Positions 54,952-64,000 of a stretch of DNA of 64,000 nucleotides are shown one piece after another (the stretch's first letter is position 1; every line of letters begins with the position of its first letter). Made by a program: the position numbers and the translations under genes. Under the pieces are notes generated by a model. It saw only the letters and a list, made by a program, of their open reading frames with translations. It had not been told where the DNA came from and did no database searches. The DNA is from Aliisedimentitalea scapharcae (lineage in GTDB: Bacteria; Pseudomonadota; Alphaproteobacteria; Rhodobacterales; Rhodobacteraceae): the NCBI RefSeq assembly GCF_045277565.1, contig NZ_CP123585.1:190969-254968 (forward strand), given 5' to 3'.

Positions 54952-56712
54952 TCAGAACAGGAAATAACGTTGCGCCATTGGCAAAACCTCGGCGGGTTGA
55001 CAGGTGAGAAGCTCGCCATCGGCGCGCACTTCGTAGGTTTCGGGATGGACTTCAATCTCGGGGGTCGTGTTGTTCAACACCAAATCGGACTTACCGATGT
55101 TGCGTGTGTTCTTCACAGCTAACGTGTCCTTGGCGAGGCCCAACTTTGCACCGATCCCGACGTCCTTCGCAGCCGCGCTGACGAACGTGACGGCTGAGTT
55201 TTCGACCGAGCGACCATAGGCCCCGAACATTGGGCGGCTGTAGACAGGTTGCGGCGTCGGGATCGAGGCGTTGGGATCGCCCATCTGTGCCATGACGATG
55301 GTGCCGCCTAGCAGAACCATCTCAGGCTTCACGCCAAAAAAGGCCGGGTCCCATAACACCAGATCGGCGCGTTTACCTTCTTCGATCGAACCGATCTCGT
55401 GGGCAATCCCGTGCGCAATCGCAGGGTTGATGGTGTATTTGGCGATATAGCGGCGCACACGGAAGTTGTCGTTGTCGCCGGTTTCCTCAGGCAAGCTGCC
55501 TCGCTGTTTCTTCATCTTGTCAGCGGTTTGCCAGGTGCGGATCAGCACCTCGCCCACGCGCCCCATGGCCTGACTGTCTGACGCGATAATCGAAAACGCA
55601 CCCATGTCATGCAGGATGTCCTCGGCGGCGATGGTCTCACGGCGTATACGGCTTTCGGCAAAAGCCACGTCTTCGGGGATCGACTTGTCGAGATGGTGGC
55701 AGACCATCAGCATGTCGAGATGTTCCTCCAGCGTGTTCACTGTGAAAGGGCGGGTGGGATTGGTAGAGGACGGCAATACATGCTCTTCGCCGCAAATCTT
55801 GATGATGTCCGGGGCATGGCCGCCCCCCGCGCCCTCGGTATGAAAGGCGTGGATCGTGCGCCCCTTAATTGCGGCCACTGTATTCTCGACAAAGCCGGAT
55901 TCGTTCAGCGTGTCGGTGTGGATCATCACCTGAACGTCCAAATCATCAGCGACCGATAGACAACAGTCGATGGCGGCAGGCGTCGTGCCCCAGTCCTCGT
56001 GCAGCTTCAGAGCGCAGGCACCGCCAAGCACCTGTTCTTCAAGGGCTGCTGGCAGCGATGCGTTGCCTTTACCTGCAAAGGCAAGGTTCATCGGAAAGGC
56101 ATCCGCCGCCTGCATCATGCGCCCGATATGCCACGGGCCGGGAGTGCAGGTGGTGGCCAGCGTGCCATGGGCCGGGCCAGTGCCGCCACCCAGCATGGTG
56201 GTCAGGCCGGAATGCAGCGCGTCCTCGATCTGCTGCGGGCAGATGAAATGGATATGACTGTCAAAGCCGCCCGCCGTCAGAATACGCCCTTCGCCCGCGA
56301 TAACCTCGGTTCCGGGGCCCACAATGACATCGACGCCCGGTTGGGTGTCAGGATTTCCGGCTTTGCCAATCTTGTGGATGCGCCCGTCTTTCAGGCCAAC
56401 ATCAGCCTTATAGATGCCAGCGTGATCGACGATCAGCGCGTTGGTAATGACGGTGTCCACCGCGCCTTGGGCGCGCGTGACCTGGGATTGCCCCATTCCG
56501 TCGCGGATGACTTTGCCACCGCCAAACTTCACCTCTTCTCCATAGACATCGTCCCGCAGCCCTGTGGCGCTGAACTGTGTCGCTGTGGCCCGTTCCATAA
56601 TCAGGTCTTTCTCGACCTCGATAATCAGATCGGTATCCGCAAGTCGCACCCTGTCGCCGACAGTTGGGCCGAACATGGCAGCATAGTCACTCCGACTTAT
56701 CTTGCCCGGCAT
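54952..56712 (-). CDS. ureC: Urease alpha subunit, with an N-terminal insertion
   Basis: A 586-residue catalytic subunit, longer than the usual ~569. The carbamylated nickel-bridging Lys is in ALKLHEDWG, nickel His residues in HIHFICP and [10 protein letters not shown], and the flap Cys-His in VCHHLDK. All active-site motifs are in place. Between EVEKDL and [11 protein letters not shown] the usual two residues are replaced by about 19 ([19 protein letters not shown]), an in-frame insert of about 17. It overlaps ureB by 26 bases. It hydrolyses urea to ammonia and carbamate. Confidence 0.95.
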   Translation of the reverse strand: MPGKISRSDYAAMFGPTVGDRVRLADTDLIIEVEKDLIMERATATQFSATGLRDDVYGEEVKFGGGKVIRDGMGQSQVTRAQGAVDTVITNALIVDHAGIYKADVGLKDGRIHKIGKAGNPDTQPGVDVIVGPGTEVIAGEGRILTAGGFDSHIHFICPQQIEDALHSGLTTMLGGGTGPAHGTLATTCTPGPWHIGRMMQAADAFPMNLAFAGKGNASLPAALEEQVLGGACALKLHEDWGTTPAAIDCCLSVADDLDVQVMIHTDTLNESGFVENTVAAIKGRTIHAFHTEGAGGGHAPDIIKICGEEHVLPSSTNPTRPFTVNTLEEHLDMLMVCHHLDKSIPEDVAFAESRIRRETIAAEDILHDMGAFSIIASDSQAMGRVGEVLIRTWQTADKMKKQRGSLPEETGDNDNFRVRRYIAKYTINPAIAHGIAHEIGSIEEGKRADLVLWDPAFFGVKPEMVLLGGTIVMAQMGDPNASIPTPQPVYSRPMFGAYGRSVENSAVTFVSAAAKDVGIGAKLGLAKDTLAVKNTRNIGKSDLVLNNTTPEIEVHPETYEVRADGELLTCQPAEVLPMAQRYFLF

Positions 56713-57019
56713 CTTTCAGCGCTCCCATGATATGTTGATTAAAGCCATAGATATGTCGTCGTCCCAGGTAGGGTATCAGCATCACCTCTCGACGCTGTCC
56801 CGGCTCGAAGCGGACGGCAGTGCCCGCCGGAATGTCCAGCCGCCTGCCCAAGGCTGCATAGCGATCAAATTCCAACGCGGGGTTTGCTTCGGCAAAGTGG
56901 TAGTGGCTGCCCACCTGCACTGGGCGGTCGCCGGTATTGGCCACCAACACCATCAGGGCGCTGCGACCGGCGTTTAGCGTCAGCGACCCCTCGGCAGGAA
57001 ATGTCTCGCCCGGGATCAT
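56687..57019 (-). CDS. ureB: Urease beta subunit
   Basis: A 110-residue beta subunit with the typical start MIPGETF and conserved [21 protein letters not shown] near residues 30-50, and [14 protein letters not shown] at the C-terminus. ATG 57019 overlaps the stop of the small upstream gene (ATGA). It is part of the UreABC trimer. Confidence 0.95.
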   Translation of the reverse strand: MIPGETFPAEGSLTLNAGRSALMVLVANTGDRPVQVGSHYHFAEANPALEFDRYAALGRRLDIPAGTAVRFEPGQRREVMLIPYLGRRHIYGFNQHIMGALKDAGQDKSE

Positions 57020-57183
57020 TTGCGCCGCCGTATGTGAACCAATGTCATGGTCCCGCCCACGGTCATTGCAGCGAGGATCACGGCAATCCATGTAACAGCC
57101 TCATGAGGATGGATATGCGCGCCGGAATGGGCCAAGGCAGGGGATGCGGCCAGCGTGCTTAGAATCGGTAAAGCGTGTTTCAT
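57016..57183 (-). CDS. Small membrane/exported protein between ureA and ureB
   Basis: A 55-residue gene, short enough to be missed by length filters. ATG 57183 has AGAGGAAC nine bases upstream and its stop overlaps the ureB ATG (ATGA), so it is translated in the operon. The N-terminus [17 protein letters not shown] is signal-like. It is followed by a His-rich stretch ([10 protein letters not shown], four His within ten residues), a hydrophobic helix (about 30-47) and a basic end IRRRK. Small proteins at this place occur in other alphaproteobacterial urease operons, without known function. Nickel or urea handling at the membrane is an inference. Confidence 0.75.
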   Translation of the reverse strand: MKHALPILSTLAASPALAHSGAHIHPHEAVTWIAVILAAMTVGGTMTLVHIRRRK

Positions 57184-57197
57184 TGGGTCAAGTTCCT

Positions 57198-57500
57198 CTA
57201 GCGAATTGGGTTGTGAACGGTGACGAGTTTGGTGCCGTCAGGAAAGGTGGCTTCGACCTGCACTTCGGGGATCATCTCGGCGATGCCCTCCATGCAGTGT
57301 TCGACCGAGACAACCTGGGCACCCGCCTCCATCATATCGGCGACAGAGCGTCCATCGCGTGCACCTTCGACGACGCTGTCGGTGATCAGGGCAATGGCCT
57401 CGGGGTGATTGAGTTTCACACCGCGCGCCAGACGCTTGCGGGCCACTTCGGCGGCCAGGGCGATCAGGAGTTTGTCTTTTTCTCTCGGGGTCAGGTTCAT
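57198..57500 (-). CDS. ureA: Urease gamma subunit
   Basis: A 100-residue gamma subunit, exactly the family length. Start [20 protein letters not shown], then the conserved [14 protein letters not shown] near residue 28 and [15 protein letters not shown] at the C-terminus. It lies one base after ureD and 14 before the small gene. Confidence 0.96.
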   Translation of the reverse strand: MNLTPREKDKLLIALAAEVARKRLARGVKLNHPEAIALITDSVVEGARDGRSVADMMEAGAQVVSVEHCMEGIAEMIPEVQVEATFPDGTKLVTVHNPIR

Positions 57501-57501
57501 G

Positions 57502-58275
57502 TCAGATCATCCAGCATCGGGGGAGGTCACTGCCATTCAGTCTTTGCAGAACTGGCAGCAGGGTTTGTCTGAGGGTAAAATCGTCGACGGCCAGCAAGCG
57601 TAACACCAGCACATCGGGCTGGATCATGCTGACACCACCGGTTTCAGGAAGAACCTCCCTAAGGGGCCCCAAATGGCGTTCGGCATCCTTCGCGACCAGC
57701 ACTGTCAGAGCTGTTGCCCCGGCACCGTTGGCGATGAATGGTTTGGACAGATGGGCATGCAGGTCTCCGGACAAGACCACCGAGTCGAAAAAGAGGGGTG
57801 CGCCTTCGCGTCGTATCTCGATACGGTCCCGAAAACGGATATCAGTCAGCGTTTCGCCCATTGCCGGGCGACCAAAAACCAGAGGCTCGACCATCAGCAG
57901 TGAGGCGTCCAATGCCAGGTTGATGTTCAGACGGCGATCCAGCGCACTGCCGTTGAACAGGATCGTTTCCTGAGGCAGCCAATTGAGCCGGGCACCGGGT
58001 TCGACCCGAATGCGGTTGCGAATCTGGCCGGTTTGATTGGGTTGCGCCCTATAGGCGCGTTCGCAGGTCTGGGTGGTCAGGGTCAAAGCGGTGTTTGCCG
58101 CCACATGACCGGAAAAAGAAAACTGATCACCTCCAGTGATCCCACCGGCGGTGTTCAAAAGGACGGCGTCCATGGCGCCACCACGGGCCTTTGGAAACAG
58201 ACATTTGAAGGAGCCAGACTGGCGCAGACCATCCAGAACGGTACGGCCTCCGACCCTTTTCGTGCTCACGCGCAA
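57502..58275 (-). CDS. ureD: Urease accessory protein UreD
   Basis: A 257-residue Ure[16 protein letters not shown] near residue 40 is the conserved motif, followed by [12 protein letters not shown] and [17 protein letters not shown]. UreD docks UreF-UreG on urease. No ATG is in frame: the start is taken as TTG 58275, with GAGGG upstream; GTG 58269 is the alternative. Family-like residues (PPRAEGN) lie just before this start in frame, so translation may begin further up at a non-standard codon. First gene of the urease operon, divergent from urtA. Confidence 0.88.
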   Translation of the reverse strand: MRVSTKRVGGRTVLDGLRQSGSFKCLFPKARGGAMDAVLLNTAGGITGGDQFSFSGHVAANTALTLTTQTCERAYRAQPNQTGQIRNRIRVEPGARLNWLPQETILFNGSALDRRLNINLALDASLLMVEPLVFGRPAMGETLTDIRFRDRIEIRREGAPLFFDSVVLSGDLHAHLSKPFIANGAGATALTVLVAKDAERHLGPLREVLPETGGVSMIQPDVLVLRLLAVDDFTLRQTLLPVLQRLNGSDLPRCWMI

Positions 58276-58724
58276 GTTGCCCTCGGCCCGGGGGGGCTGT
58301 GCGTCATTCGGGGGCGATATGTCTGCCTGACGTGTGATCGGGGTATCCTCGGGTCATATAGAACTGTCCTTGGTTGTGACGTCATCTGTGCAAATCACCA
58401 TCCGAATTGGCAGTTCGAAGGTCTCGACTGGGGGGCGCTGTCTATTGTTTGTGCGCCTGCGGCAATTGCTGGTTAAAAAATATGCATTCGCCGCGAGCGT
58501 TTGGGAAATGTCGTGTCTCAGGTTTGCTAATTACGCTGCAATGCAGAATCGATTGGACACCTGCCGGAGACACGTTGTCAAAAAACCGGAGGTGTGTGAC
58601 GGCCATACGAATTGGACCTCGAAGCGGCCGCCACACGAATTGCAACATGACGTTGCGGGGACAGGTAAGAGAAATCGGCATATATGTGCAAGGTCTCTCT
58701 CCAGCGCCCTGCCTGGAGGATAAT
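58276..58724. other. Divergent urease/urea-transporter intergenic region
   Basis: About 450 bases between ureD and urtA. It should hold both promoters and nitrogen control sites. CTGCA-A-TGCAG at about 58537-58547 is a perfect small dyad. I did not find a clear sigma-54 (TGGCAC-N5-TTGC) site. No protein-like frame is seen. Confidence 0.4.
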
Positions 58725-60005
58725 ATGAACTTTCTCAAATCCACTCTCGCCGGATCAATCGTCTTTGCCACATTGGCTGGTGCTGCCATGTCTGCCGAAG
58801 ACACTATCAAAGTTGGCGTCCTGCACTCGTTGTCGGGCACGATGGCGATCTCTGAGACGACACTGAAAGACACCATGCTGATGCTGATCGACCAGCAGAA
58901 CGCAAAGGGTGGACTTCTGGGCAAACAGCTGGAAGCCGTGGTGGTAGACCCAGCATCAGACTGGCCGCTGTTTGCCGAAAAGGCCCGCGAACTGCTGACC
59001 GTACATGATGTCGACGTAATCTTCGGAAACTGGACGTCTGTTTCACGCAAATCGGTTCTGCCGGTGATCGAAGAGCTGAACGGCCTACTGTTCTACCCGG
59101 TGCAGTACGAAGGTGAAGAATCGTCCAAGAACGTATTCTACACTGGTGCCGCGCCGAACCAACAGGCCATCCCTGCAACTGACTATTTCCTGGAGGAACT
59201 GGGGGTCGAGAAATTCGCTCTGCTCGGCACAGACTATGTTTACCCCAGGACCACCAACAACATTTTGGAAAGCTACCTGAAAGACAAAGGGATTGCGGAT
59301 GGTGACATCTTCATAAACTACACGCCTTTCGGTCACTCAGATTGGTCAAAGATCGTGGCTGATGTCGTGACGCTCGGCGCGGATGGCAAGAAAGTCGGCG
59401 TGATCTCGACCATCAACGGTGATGCCAATATCGGCTTTTACAAGGAATTGGCGGCGGCAGGCGTTTCAGCCGACGACATCCCGGTGGTGGCTTTCTCGGT
59501 AGGTGAAGAAGAACTCGCCGGTCTGGATACCTCTAACCTCGTCGGTCACCTGGCGGCGTGGAACTACTTCCAGTCGGCAGACGCAGAAGTGAACGCCGAG
59601 TTTGTCAAAACTTGGAAAGCCACGATGGGTGAAGAGCGTGTCACCAACGACCCGATGGAAGCACATTTTATCGGCTTCAACATGTGGGTGAACGCGGCCA
59701 CAGAAGCGGGGTCTACTGACGTGGATTCGGTGCGGTCTGCCATGTACGGACAAGAGTACCCGAACCTGACCGGAGGAACCGCGGTCATGCTGCCGAACCA
59801 CCACTTGGCCAAGCCGGTTCTGATTGGTGAAATTCAGGAAGACGGTCAGTTTGATATCATCAGCCAGACAAGCGAAGTGCCTGGTGATGCCTGGACCGAT
59901 TTCCTGCCTGAATCAGCGGTTCTGATGTCGGACTGGAAAGATCTCGGCTGCGGTATGTACAACACCGAGACTAAAACCTGTGTTCAGACGCTTTCGAACT
60001 ACTAA
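58725..60005 (+). CDS. urtA: Urea ABC transporter substrate-binding protein UrtA
   Basis: A 426-residue periplasmic binding protein with signal peptide (1-24). IKVGVLHSLSGTMAISE near the mature start and NGLLFYPVQYEGEESSKNV near 120 are characteristic of UrtA/FmdD-type proteins. It captures urea for UrtBCDE. ATG 58725 has GGAGGA five bases upstream; the open frame above has no signal sequence. Next to the urease operon, and a hairpin follows. Confidence 0.94.
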   Translation: MNFLKSTLAGSIVFATLAGAAMSAEDTIKVGVLHSLSGTMAISETTLKDTMLMLIDQQNAKGGLLGKQLEAVVVDPASDWPLFAEKARELLTVHDVDVIFGNWTSVSRKSVLPVIEELNGLLFYPVQYEGEESSKNVFYTGAAPNQQAIPATDYFLEELGVEKFALLGTDYVYPRTTNNILESYLKDKGIADGDIFINYTPFGHSDWSKIVADVVTLGADGKKVGVISTINGDANIGFYKELAAAGVSADDIPVVAFSVGEEELAGLDTSNLVGHLAAWNYFQSADAEVNAEFVKTWKATMGEERVTNDPMEAHFIGFNMWVNAATEAGSTDVDSVRSAMYGQEYPNLTGGTAVMLPNHHLAKPVLIGEIQEDGQFDIISQTSEVPGDAWTDFLPESAVLMSDWKDLGCGMYNTETKTCVQTLSNY

Positions 60006-60018
60006 GGCCTGAATTTGA

Positions 60019-60045
60019 GAAGGGGGCGGCTTTGTGGCCCCCTTC
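60019..60045 (+). terminator. Stem-loop between urtA and urtB
   Basis: GAAGGGGGC (60019-60027) pairs perfectly with GCCCCCTTC (60037-60045), 13 bases after the urtA stop. No T-run. Likely stabilises urtA mRNA and lowers expression of the permeases relative to the binding protein. Confidence 0.6.
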
Positions 60046-60071
60046 CAACCCAATTCGCGGAACACTCCAAT

Positions 60072-62027
60072 ATGATACGACTATTCCTTGCGGGCCTCGC
60101 AGTCCTGTTGTCATGCCTGACAGCAACGGCTGAGGAACGTGCCATCCAGCCGCTACTGCAAGAGTATCACGAGGTGATCGCCAAAAGCTCGCGCAAGACC
60201 ATTGCTCCGGTCATCAATGCGATTGCCACCAGTGGCTCGCCAAAGGCGCAATTGGTGCTAGAGACATGGACGGCCAAGGCCATGTGGATGCGCAAATCTG
60301 ACGGCGTGTTCTTTGTCGGTGAAAAAATTGACAGCAAAAATTATCAGCTTATCGATTTCGACAGCGGTCAGGTGGTGGGAAACTATCCCAAAAAAGAATT
60401 GAAACAGCTGAAACCCAACAGCGGTATCCGGGCCATGATTGCCACCGCGCTGGTGATGTTCCAGTTGTCGGACCCTGACAAAGCCAAGCGGCATGGCGCG
60501 CTGACATCAATCCAACGCGACCCCGAGGCCGCCTTGCTGGCGCCTCTGCGCGCCTCGATCGAGACCGAGCCAGATGCGGCTCTGAAAGCCCAAAAGCAAC
60601 GGCTCGAACGGCTGCTGACAATTGGTTATGATGACAACACCCAGGCTCGTGTGGCCGCCATTGAGGAAATGTCCGGCGATCTGGGCGTGGATGTTCGCGC
60701 AACGCTGAATCCTTTGGTGGCGACGACACGCGATGTGGTACCGGGTGACGTGCCCAAGGGGGTGAATGTCTCCGAGATCTTGACGCCCGGCACAGAAAGC
60801 CTGTCCGAAACGGAAGCCTATGACCTGTTGGTTGCCAAAGGTCTGTCCCCCGCGCGGGTTTCGCCGGACGACATACGCACCGCGCTGGCCGCCAATATCG
60901 ATGGTGGCCGGGTGGGCGGCATTCCGGTGGCGCAGTTAGATAAAAAAGACGCCCGCCTTCGTGCCTATGTCGTGCTGGCACAGGCCCGCAAAGTGCCCCC
61001 GCTTGTCACACAGGCAGATATTGACGCCGCCCTCAACGCACATGTCTTTTTTGAAACCTATTTCGAGCCATCTGTCGATGTGACGACGTCGGCCAACCAG
61101 GCCTTGGATACCATAAGCCTCAAGGTTGGTATGAACCAGACACTAGACCTGACTCTGGATGCGCTTTCGCTGGCCTCGATCTACTTCCTCGCCGCCATCG
61201 GCCTTGCCATTACGTTTGGTGTTATGGGGGTGATCAACATGGCCCATGGCGAGTTTATCATGATGGGGGCGTACACAGGGTACGTGGTGCAGCAGATCAT
61301 TCCTGATCACACGGTGTCGATCATTGTCGCCATTCCACTGGCCTTTGCGGTGACCTTTGCGGCTGGTGTGGCGATGGAGCGGCTGGTGATCCGCTGGCTT
61401 TATGCCCGTCCGCTGGAAACCCTGCTGGCGACCTTTGGCATTTCGATTGCCCTACAACAGCTGGCCAAGAACATCTTTGGCACACAAGCGCGGCCTCTGA
61501 CCGCGCCGGGCTGGCTGGATGGGGCTTTCGTCATGAATGACGTCGTTTCAATCAGCTACATCCGCATCGCCATCTTTATTCTGGCACTCGTTTTCCTTGG
61601 CGTCTTTCTGTTCATCATGAAGCGCACCAGACTTGGGCTGGAAACCCGCGCCGTGACCCAGAACCCGCGTATGGCCGCGTCGATGGGGATCAACCCAGGC
61701 AAGGTCAATATGCTGACCTTTGGCCTTGGCTCAGGTATCGCGGGCATTGCCGGTGTTGCCATTGGGCTTTTTGCCAAGGTCACCTCTGAACTGGGCAACG
61801 ATTATATTGTCCAAAGTTTCATGACCGTGGTTGTCGGGGGTGTGGGCAATATCTGGGGCACGCTTGCGGGGGCCGCCATGATCGGCTTCTTCCCAAAAGG
61901 GATTGAGTGGCTGAACCCGTCGAACACGCTGGCGGCACAGACCTATATGATCGTCTTTATTATCATTTTCATTCAGTTCCGGCCAAGGGGCATCATCGCC
62001 CTCAAGGGCCGCGCGGCAGGGGATTGA
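60072..62027 (+). CDS. urtB: Urea ABC transporter permease UrtB
   Basis: A 651-residue LivH-type permease with a long N-terminal extracytoplasmic domain (residues 20-360) after a signal-like segment, then about eight membrane helices. GVMGVINMAHGEFIMMGAYTGY near 390 is the family hallmark, and TRAVTQNPRMAASMGINPGKVN near 530 the coupling loop. The long N-terminal part is typical of UrtB. ATG 60072. Confidence 0.94.
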   Translation: MIRLFLAGLAVLLSCLTATAEERAIQPLLQEYHEVIAKSSRKTIAPVINAIATSGSPKAQLVLETWTAKAMWMRKSDGVFFVGEKIDSKNYQLIDFDSGQVVGNYPKKELKQLKPNSGIRAMIATALVMFQLSDPDKAKRHGALTSIQRDPEAALLAPLRASIETEPDAALKAQKQRLERLLTIGYDDNTQARVAAIEEMSGDLGVDVRATLNPLVATTRDVVPGDVPKGVNVSEILTPGTESLSETEAYDLLVAKGLSPARVSPDDIRTALAANIDGGRVGGIPVAQLDKKDARLRAYVVLAQARKVPPLVTQADIDAALNAHVFFETYFEPSVDVTTSANQALDTISLKVGMNQTLDLTLDALSLASIYFLAAIGLAITFGVMGVINMAHGEFIMMGAYTGYVVQQIIPDHTVSIIVAIPLAFAVTFAAGVAMERLVIRWLYARPLETLLATFGISIALQQLAKNIFGTQARPLTAPGWLDGAFVMNDVVSISYIRIAIFILALVFLGVFLFIMKRTRLGLETRAVTQNPRMAASMGINPGKVNMLTFGLGSGIAGIAGVAIGLFAKVTSELGNDYIVQSFMTVVVGGVGNIWGTLAGAAMIGFFPKGIEWLNPSNTLAAQTYMIVFIIIFIQFRPRGIIALKGRAAGD

Positions 62028-62030
62028 TCT

Positions 62031-63260
62031 ATGCAACGTTCTTTTATTGCCAAAAACCCTTCTGTCTTAATCTTTCTCGCCTGTCTGGCCCTGTTCACGC
62101 TGATGGTGACGGTGCTGTCCGAAGGCTTTGGCGTCGGCGTGATTTCAACAAGTTTCGTCAAGACGCTGGGCAAGACGCTGTGTCTGTGCCTGATCGCGGT
62201 GGCGATGGATCTGATATGGGGCTTTACCGGCATTCTGTCGCTGGGCCATTTCGCCTTTTTCGGTCTGGGGGGCTACATGGTCGGCATGTGGCTGATGTAT
62301 GAACGCACACGCTTGATCGTGGTCGAATCGCTGGGTCAGTCCGAAATCCCACCCACAAGTTCCGAGATTGTCGACGCTATCGGTAATCAGATCTTCGGCG
62401 TGGTCGGCTCTAGTGAGTTCCCCCTGATCTGGGCATTCGCCGACAGCCTGTTCCTGCAATTGGCCTTGGTGGTTCTGGTGCCCGGGATACTGGCACTTGT
62501 CTTTGGCTGGCTCGCGTTCCGCAGCCGGGTCGCCGGCGTTTACCTGTCAATCCTGACGCAAGCGATGACGCTGGCGTTGGCGCTGTACCTGTTCCAGAAC
62601 GACAGCGGCCTGCGCGGCAATAACGGGCTGTCAGGATTGCAGAACCTGCCGGGTGTGACCGCGTCGCAGGGCGTGGTGTCCGTGTGGTTTCTCTGGGCGT
62701 CGGCATTGGCCTTGGGACTTGGTTACCTCCTGGCTGCTTGGGTCGTGTCGGGCAAGCTTGGCTCGGTCATTCGCGGCATTCGCGACAACGAGGCCCGCGT
62801 GCGGTTTCTGGGCTACTCGGTCGAGACCTACAAACTGTTGGTCTTTACCCTAACGGCCTGCATCGCGGCCATTGCTGGCGCGCTTTATTACCCGCAGGCC
62901 GGTATCATCAACCCTGCTGAAATTGTGCCGATTGCGTCGATTTATCTGGCAGTCTGGGTCGCTATCGGCGGGCGGGGACGGCTTTATGGCGCGGTGATCG
63001 GGGCGGCTTTCGTCAGCCTTCTCAGTACGTGGTTCACCGGCGGGCAAGCTCCCGATATTCCGCTGGGTTTCTACACGATCAAATGGGTTGACTGGTGGCT
63101 GGTGTTGCTAGGCCTGTCCTTTGTCGCAGTCACGCTGTTTGCTCCGAAGGGTATGGGTGGACTGGTCGATCTGTGGAGCCAACGCAAAAGCCCAAACCGT
63201 CACGGTGCCGACCTGGGCCCGGATGACGGTGCCCTGCGCGAACATGAGGCAAGCCAATGA
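62031..63260 (+). CDS. urtC: Urea ABC transporter permease UrtC
   Basis: A 409-residue LivM-type permease with about ten membrane segments. DLIWGFTGILSLGHFAFFGLGGYMVGMW (hallmark SLGHFAFFGLGGY) near 65 and GSVIRGIRDNEARVRFLGYSV near 245 are conserved. It pairs with UrtB. ATG 62031 is three bases after the urtB stop. Confidence 0.94.
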   Translation: MQRSFIAKNPSVLIFLACLALFTLMVTVLSEGFGVGVISTSFVKTLGKTLCLCLIAVAMDLIWGFTGILSLGHFAFFGLGGYMVGMWLMYERTRLIVVESLGQSEIPPTSSEIVDAIGNQIFGVVGSSEFPLIWAFADSLFLQLALVVLVPGILALVFGWLAFRSRVAGVYLSILTQAMTLALALYLFQNDSGLRGNNGLSGLQNLPGVTASQGVVSVWFLWASALALGLGYLLAAWVVSGKLGSVIRGIRDNEARVRFLGYSVETYKLLVFTLTACIAAIAGALYYPQAGIINPAEIVPIASIYLAVWVAIGGRGRLYGAVIGAAFVSLLSTWFTGGQAPDIPLGFYTIKWVDWWLVLLGLSFVAVTLFAPKGMGGLVDLWSQRKSPNRHGADLGPDDGALREHEASQ

Positions 63261-63997
63261 GAACACTTCTCGAAGTTTCAGGCGTGTCAGTCACGTTCGA
63301 TGGCTTTCGCGCCATCAACAACCTGTCGTTCCAGATCGGTGATGCTGAGCTGCGGGCCGTTATCGGCCCCAATGGTGCCGGTAAGACGACGTTTATGGAT
63401 ATCGTCACCGGTAAGACCAAACCGGACGAAGGCCGGGTGATCTGGGGCGAAAAATCCATTTCTCTTTTGAAGATGAACGAGGCGAAGATCGCCCAGGCCG
63501 GGATTGGACGCAAATTCCAGAAACCAACGGTGTTCGAAGACCAGACCGTGCAGGAAAACCTGCTGATGGCTTTGAAAAAACCGCGTGGCTGGTTCTCGGT
63601 TCTGGCCTACAAGCCAAGTGCGGAGGATCTTGAGAAAGTTGCCGATCGGGCACAGGAAATCGGCCTTCTTGATGAGCTGAAACGTAAATCCGGCGAGTTG
63701 AGCCACGGGCAAAAGCAATGGCTGGAAATCGGCATGTTGCTGGCACAGGAACCGCGTCTGCTGCTGGTGGATGAACCCGCGGCGGGGATGACCCCGCAAG
63801 AACGCGAACATACCACGGACTTACTATTAGAAGCAGCCAAGACACGCGCCGTGGTGGTGGTAGAACACGACATGGAATTCGTCCGCCGCCTGAATTGCCG
63901 GGTGACCGTGCTACACGAAGGGTCGATTCTGGCCGAAGGCAGTCTTGACCACGTTACCTCGAACCAACAGGTCATCGATGTCTATCTGGGGCGCTGA
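63257..63997 (+). CDS. urtD: Urea ABC transporter ATP-binding protein UrtD
   Basis: A 246-residue LivG-type ATPase. Walker A is GPNGAGKTT near residue 38, signature LSHGQKQWLEIG near 152, Walker B LLLVDEPAAGM near 170. Its ATG overlaps the urtC stop. urtE is expected just beyond the window end, three bases after this gene's stop. Confidence 0.95.
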   Translation: MRTLLEVSGVSVTFDGFRAINNLSFQIGDAELRAVIGPNGAGKTTFMDIVTGKTKPDEGRVIWGEKSISLLKMNEAKIAQAGIGRKFQKPTVFEDQTVQENLLMALKKPRGWFSVLAYKPSAEDLEKVADRAQEIGLLDELKRKSGELSHGQKQWLEIGMLLAQEPRLLLVDEPAAGMTPQEREHTTDLLLEAAKTRAVVVVEHDMEFVRRLNCRVTVLHEGSILAEGSLDHVTSNQQVIDVYLGR

Positions 63998-64000
63998 ACC

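Overview
The window looks like a chromosomal segment of a marine Rhodobacterales (Roseobacter-group) alphaproteobacterium. The evidence is a soxBDAG heterotetrameric sarcosine oxidase operon, many TRAP, tripartite tricarboxylate (TTT) and ABC uptake systems, a urease operon with an extra small gene between ureA and ureB next to urtABCD, an FGE-dependent sulfatase locus, a tRNA-Cys, and high-GC genes packed with 1-4 base overlaps. No species can be named from the sequence alone. Chromosomal location is inferred from the tRNA and core urea genes.

Layout. 1-2.9 kb is a decayed edge: part of an IS6-family insertion sequence that cuts a HipA-like kinase gene, a tRNA-Cys, and remnants of a hydantoinase/carbamoylase and an IS3-family orfA. 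2.9-7.3 kb holds a LysE exporter, an SDR plus 3-hydroxyisobutyrate-dehydrogenase-like pair divergent from an IclR regulator with a palindromic operator, and a LysR regulator. 7.4-21.6 kb is a one-carbon/sarcosine region: an SHMT-like enzyme with altered active-site residues, D-serine ammonia-lyase, a GlxA-type regulator, then TRAP dctPQM with soxBDAG on the minus strand, and further GlxA-type and LysR regulators. 21.7-24.8 kb is a three-gene operon (M20 deacylase, AA_synth/DUF1185, group II PLP decarboxylase). A LivM-like remnant follows.

25.3-36.8 kb is a tightly coupled catabolic operon: polar amino acid ABC transporter, class III aminotransferase, CoA-transferase A and B, M20 deacylase, thiolase, second M20 amidohydrolase and alanine-racemase-like enzyme. 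The core four match the yodT-yodS-yodR-yodQ set of Bacillus subtilis in family and approximate length. With the thiolase they fit the known route from N6-acetyl-beta-lysine (or a similar beta-amino acid) to 4-acetamidobutyrate and acetyl-CoA. This is the window's strongest candidate for a little-described system.

36.8-38.2 kb is decayed DNA with an IS30-family remnant. 38.2-53.2 kb is an organosulfate locus. TctC-TctB-TctA-sulfatase-FMN alpha-hydroxy-acid dehydrogenase diverge from MarR-sulfatase across a 36-base near-perfect inverted repeat. AbrB-family membrane protein and formylglycine-generating enzyme follow. After a cyclase-like/SRPBCC fusion gene and an intact IS6-family element, a TAXI receptor tail and a third sulfatase complete it. 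I infer import of a sulfated carboxylate, desulfation by FGE-matured sulfatases and oxidation of the released hydroxy acid.

53.2-64 kb is nitrogen supply: ureDAxBCEFG on the minus strand, including a 55-residue small gene between ureA and ureB, diverging from the urea ABC transporter urtABCD, which runs to the window end. Two IS6-family copies, inverted relative to each other and about 98% identical over the shared part, bracket positions 288-50419. The gene at the outer edge of each is truncated: the HipA-like gene at one and the TAXI gene at the other.
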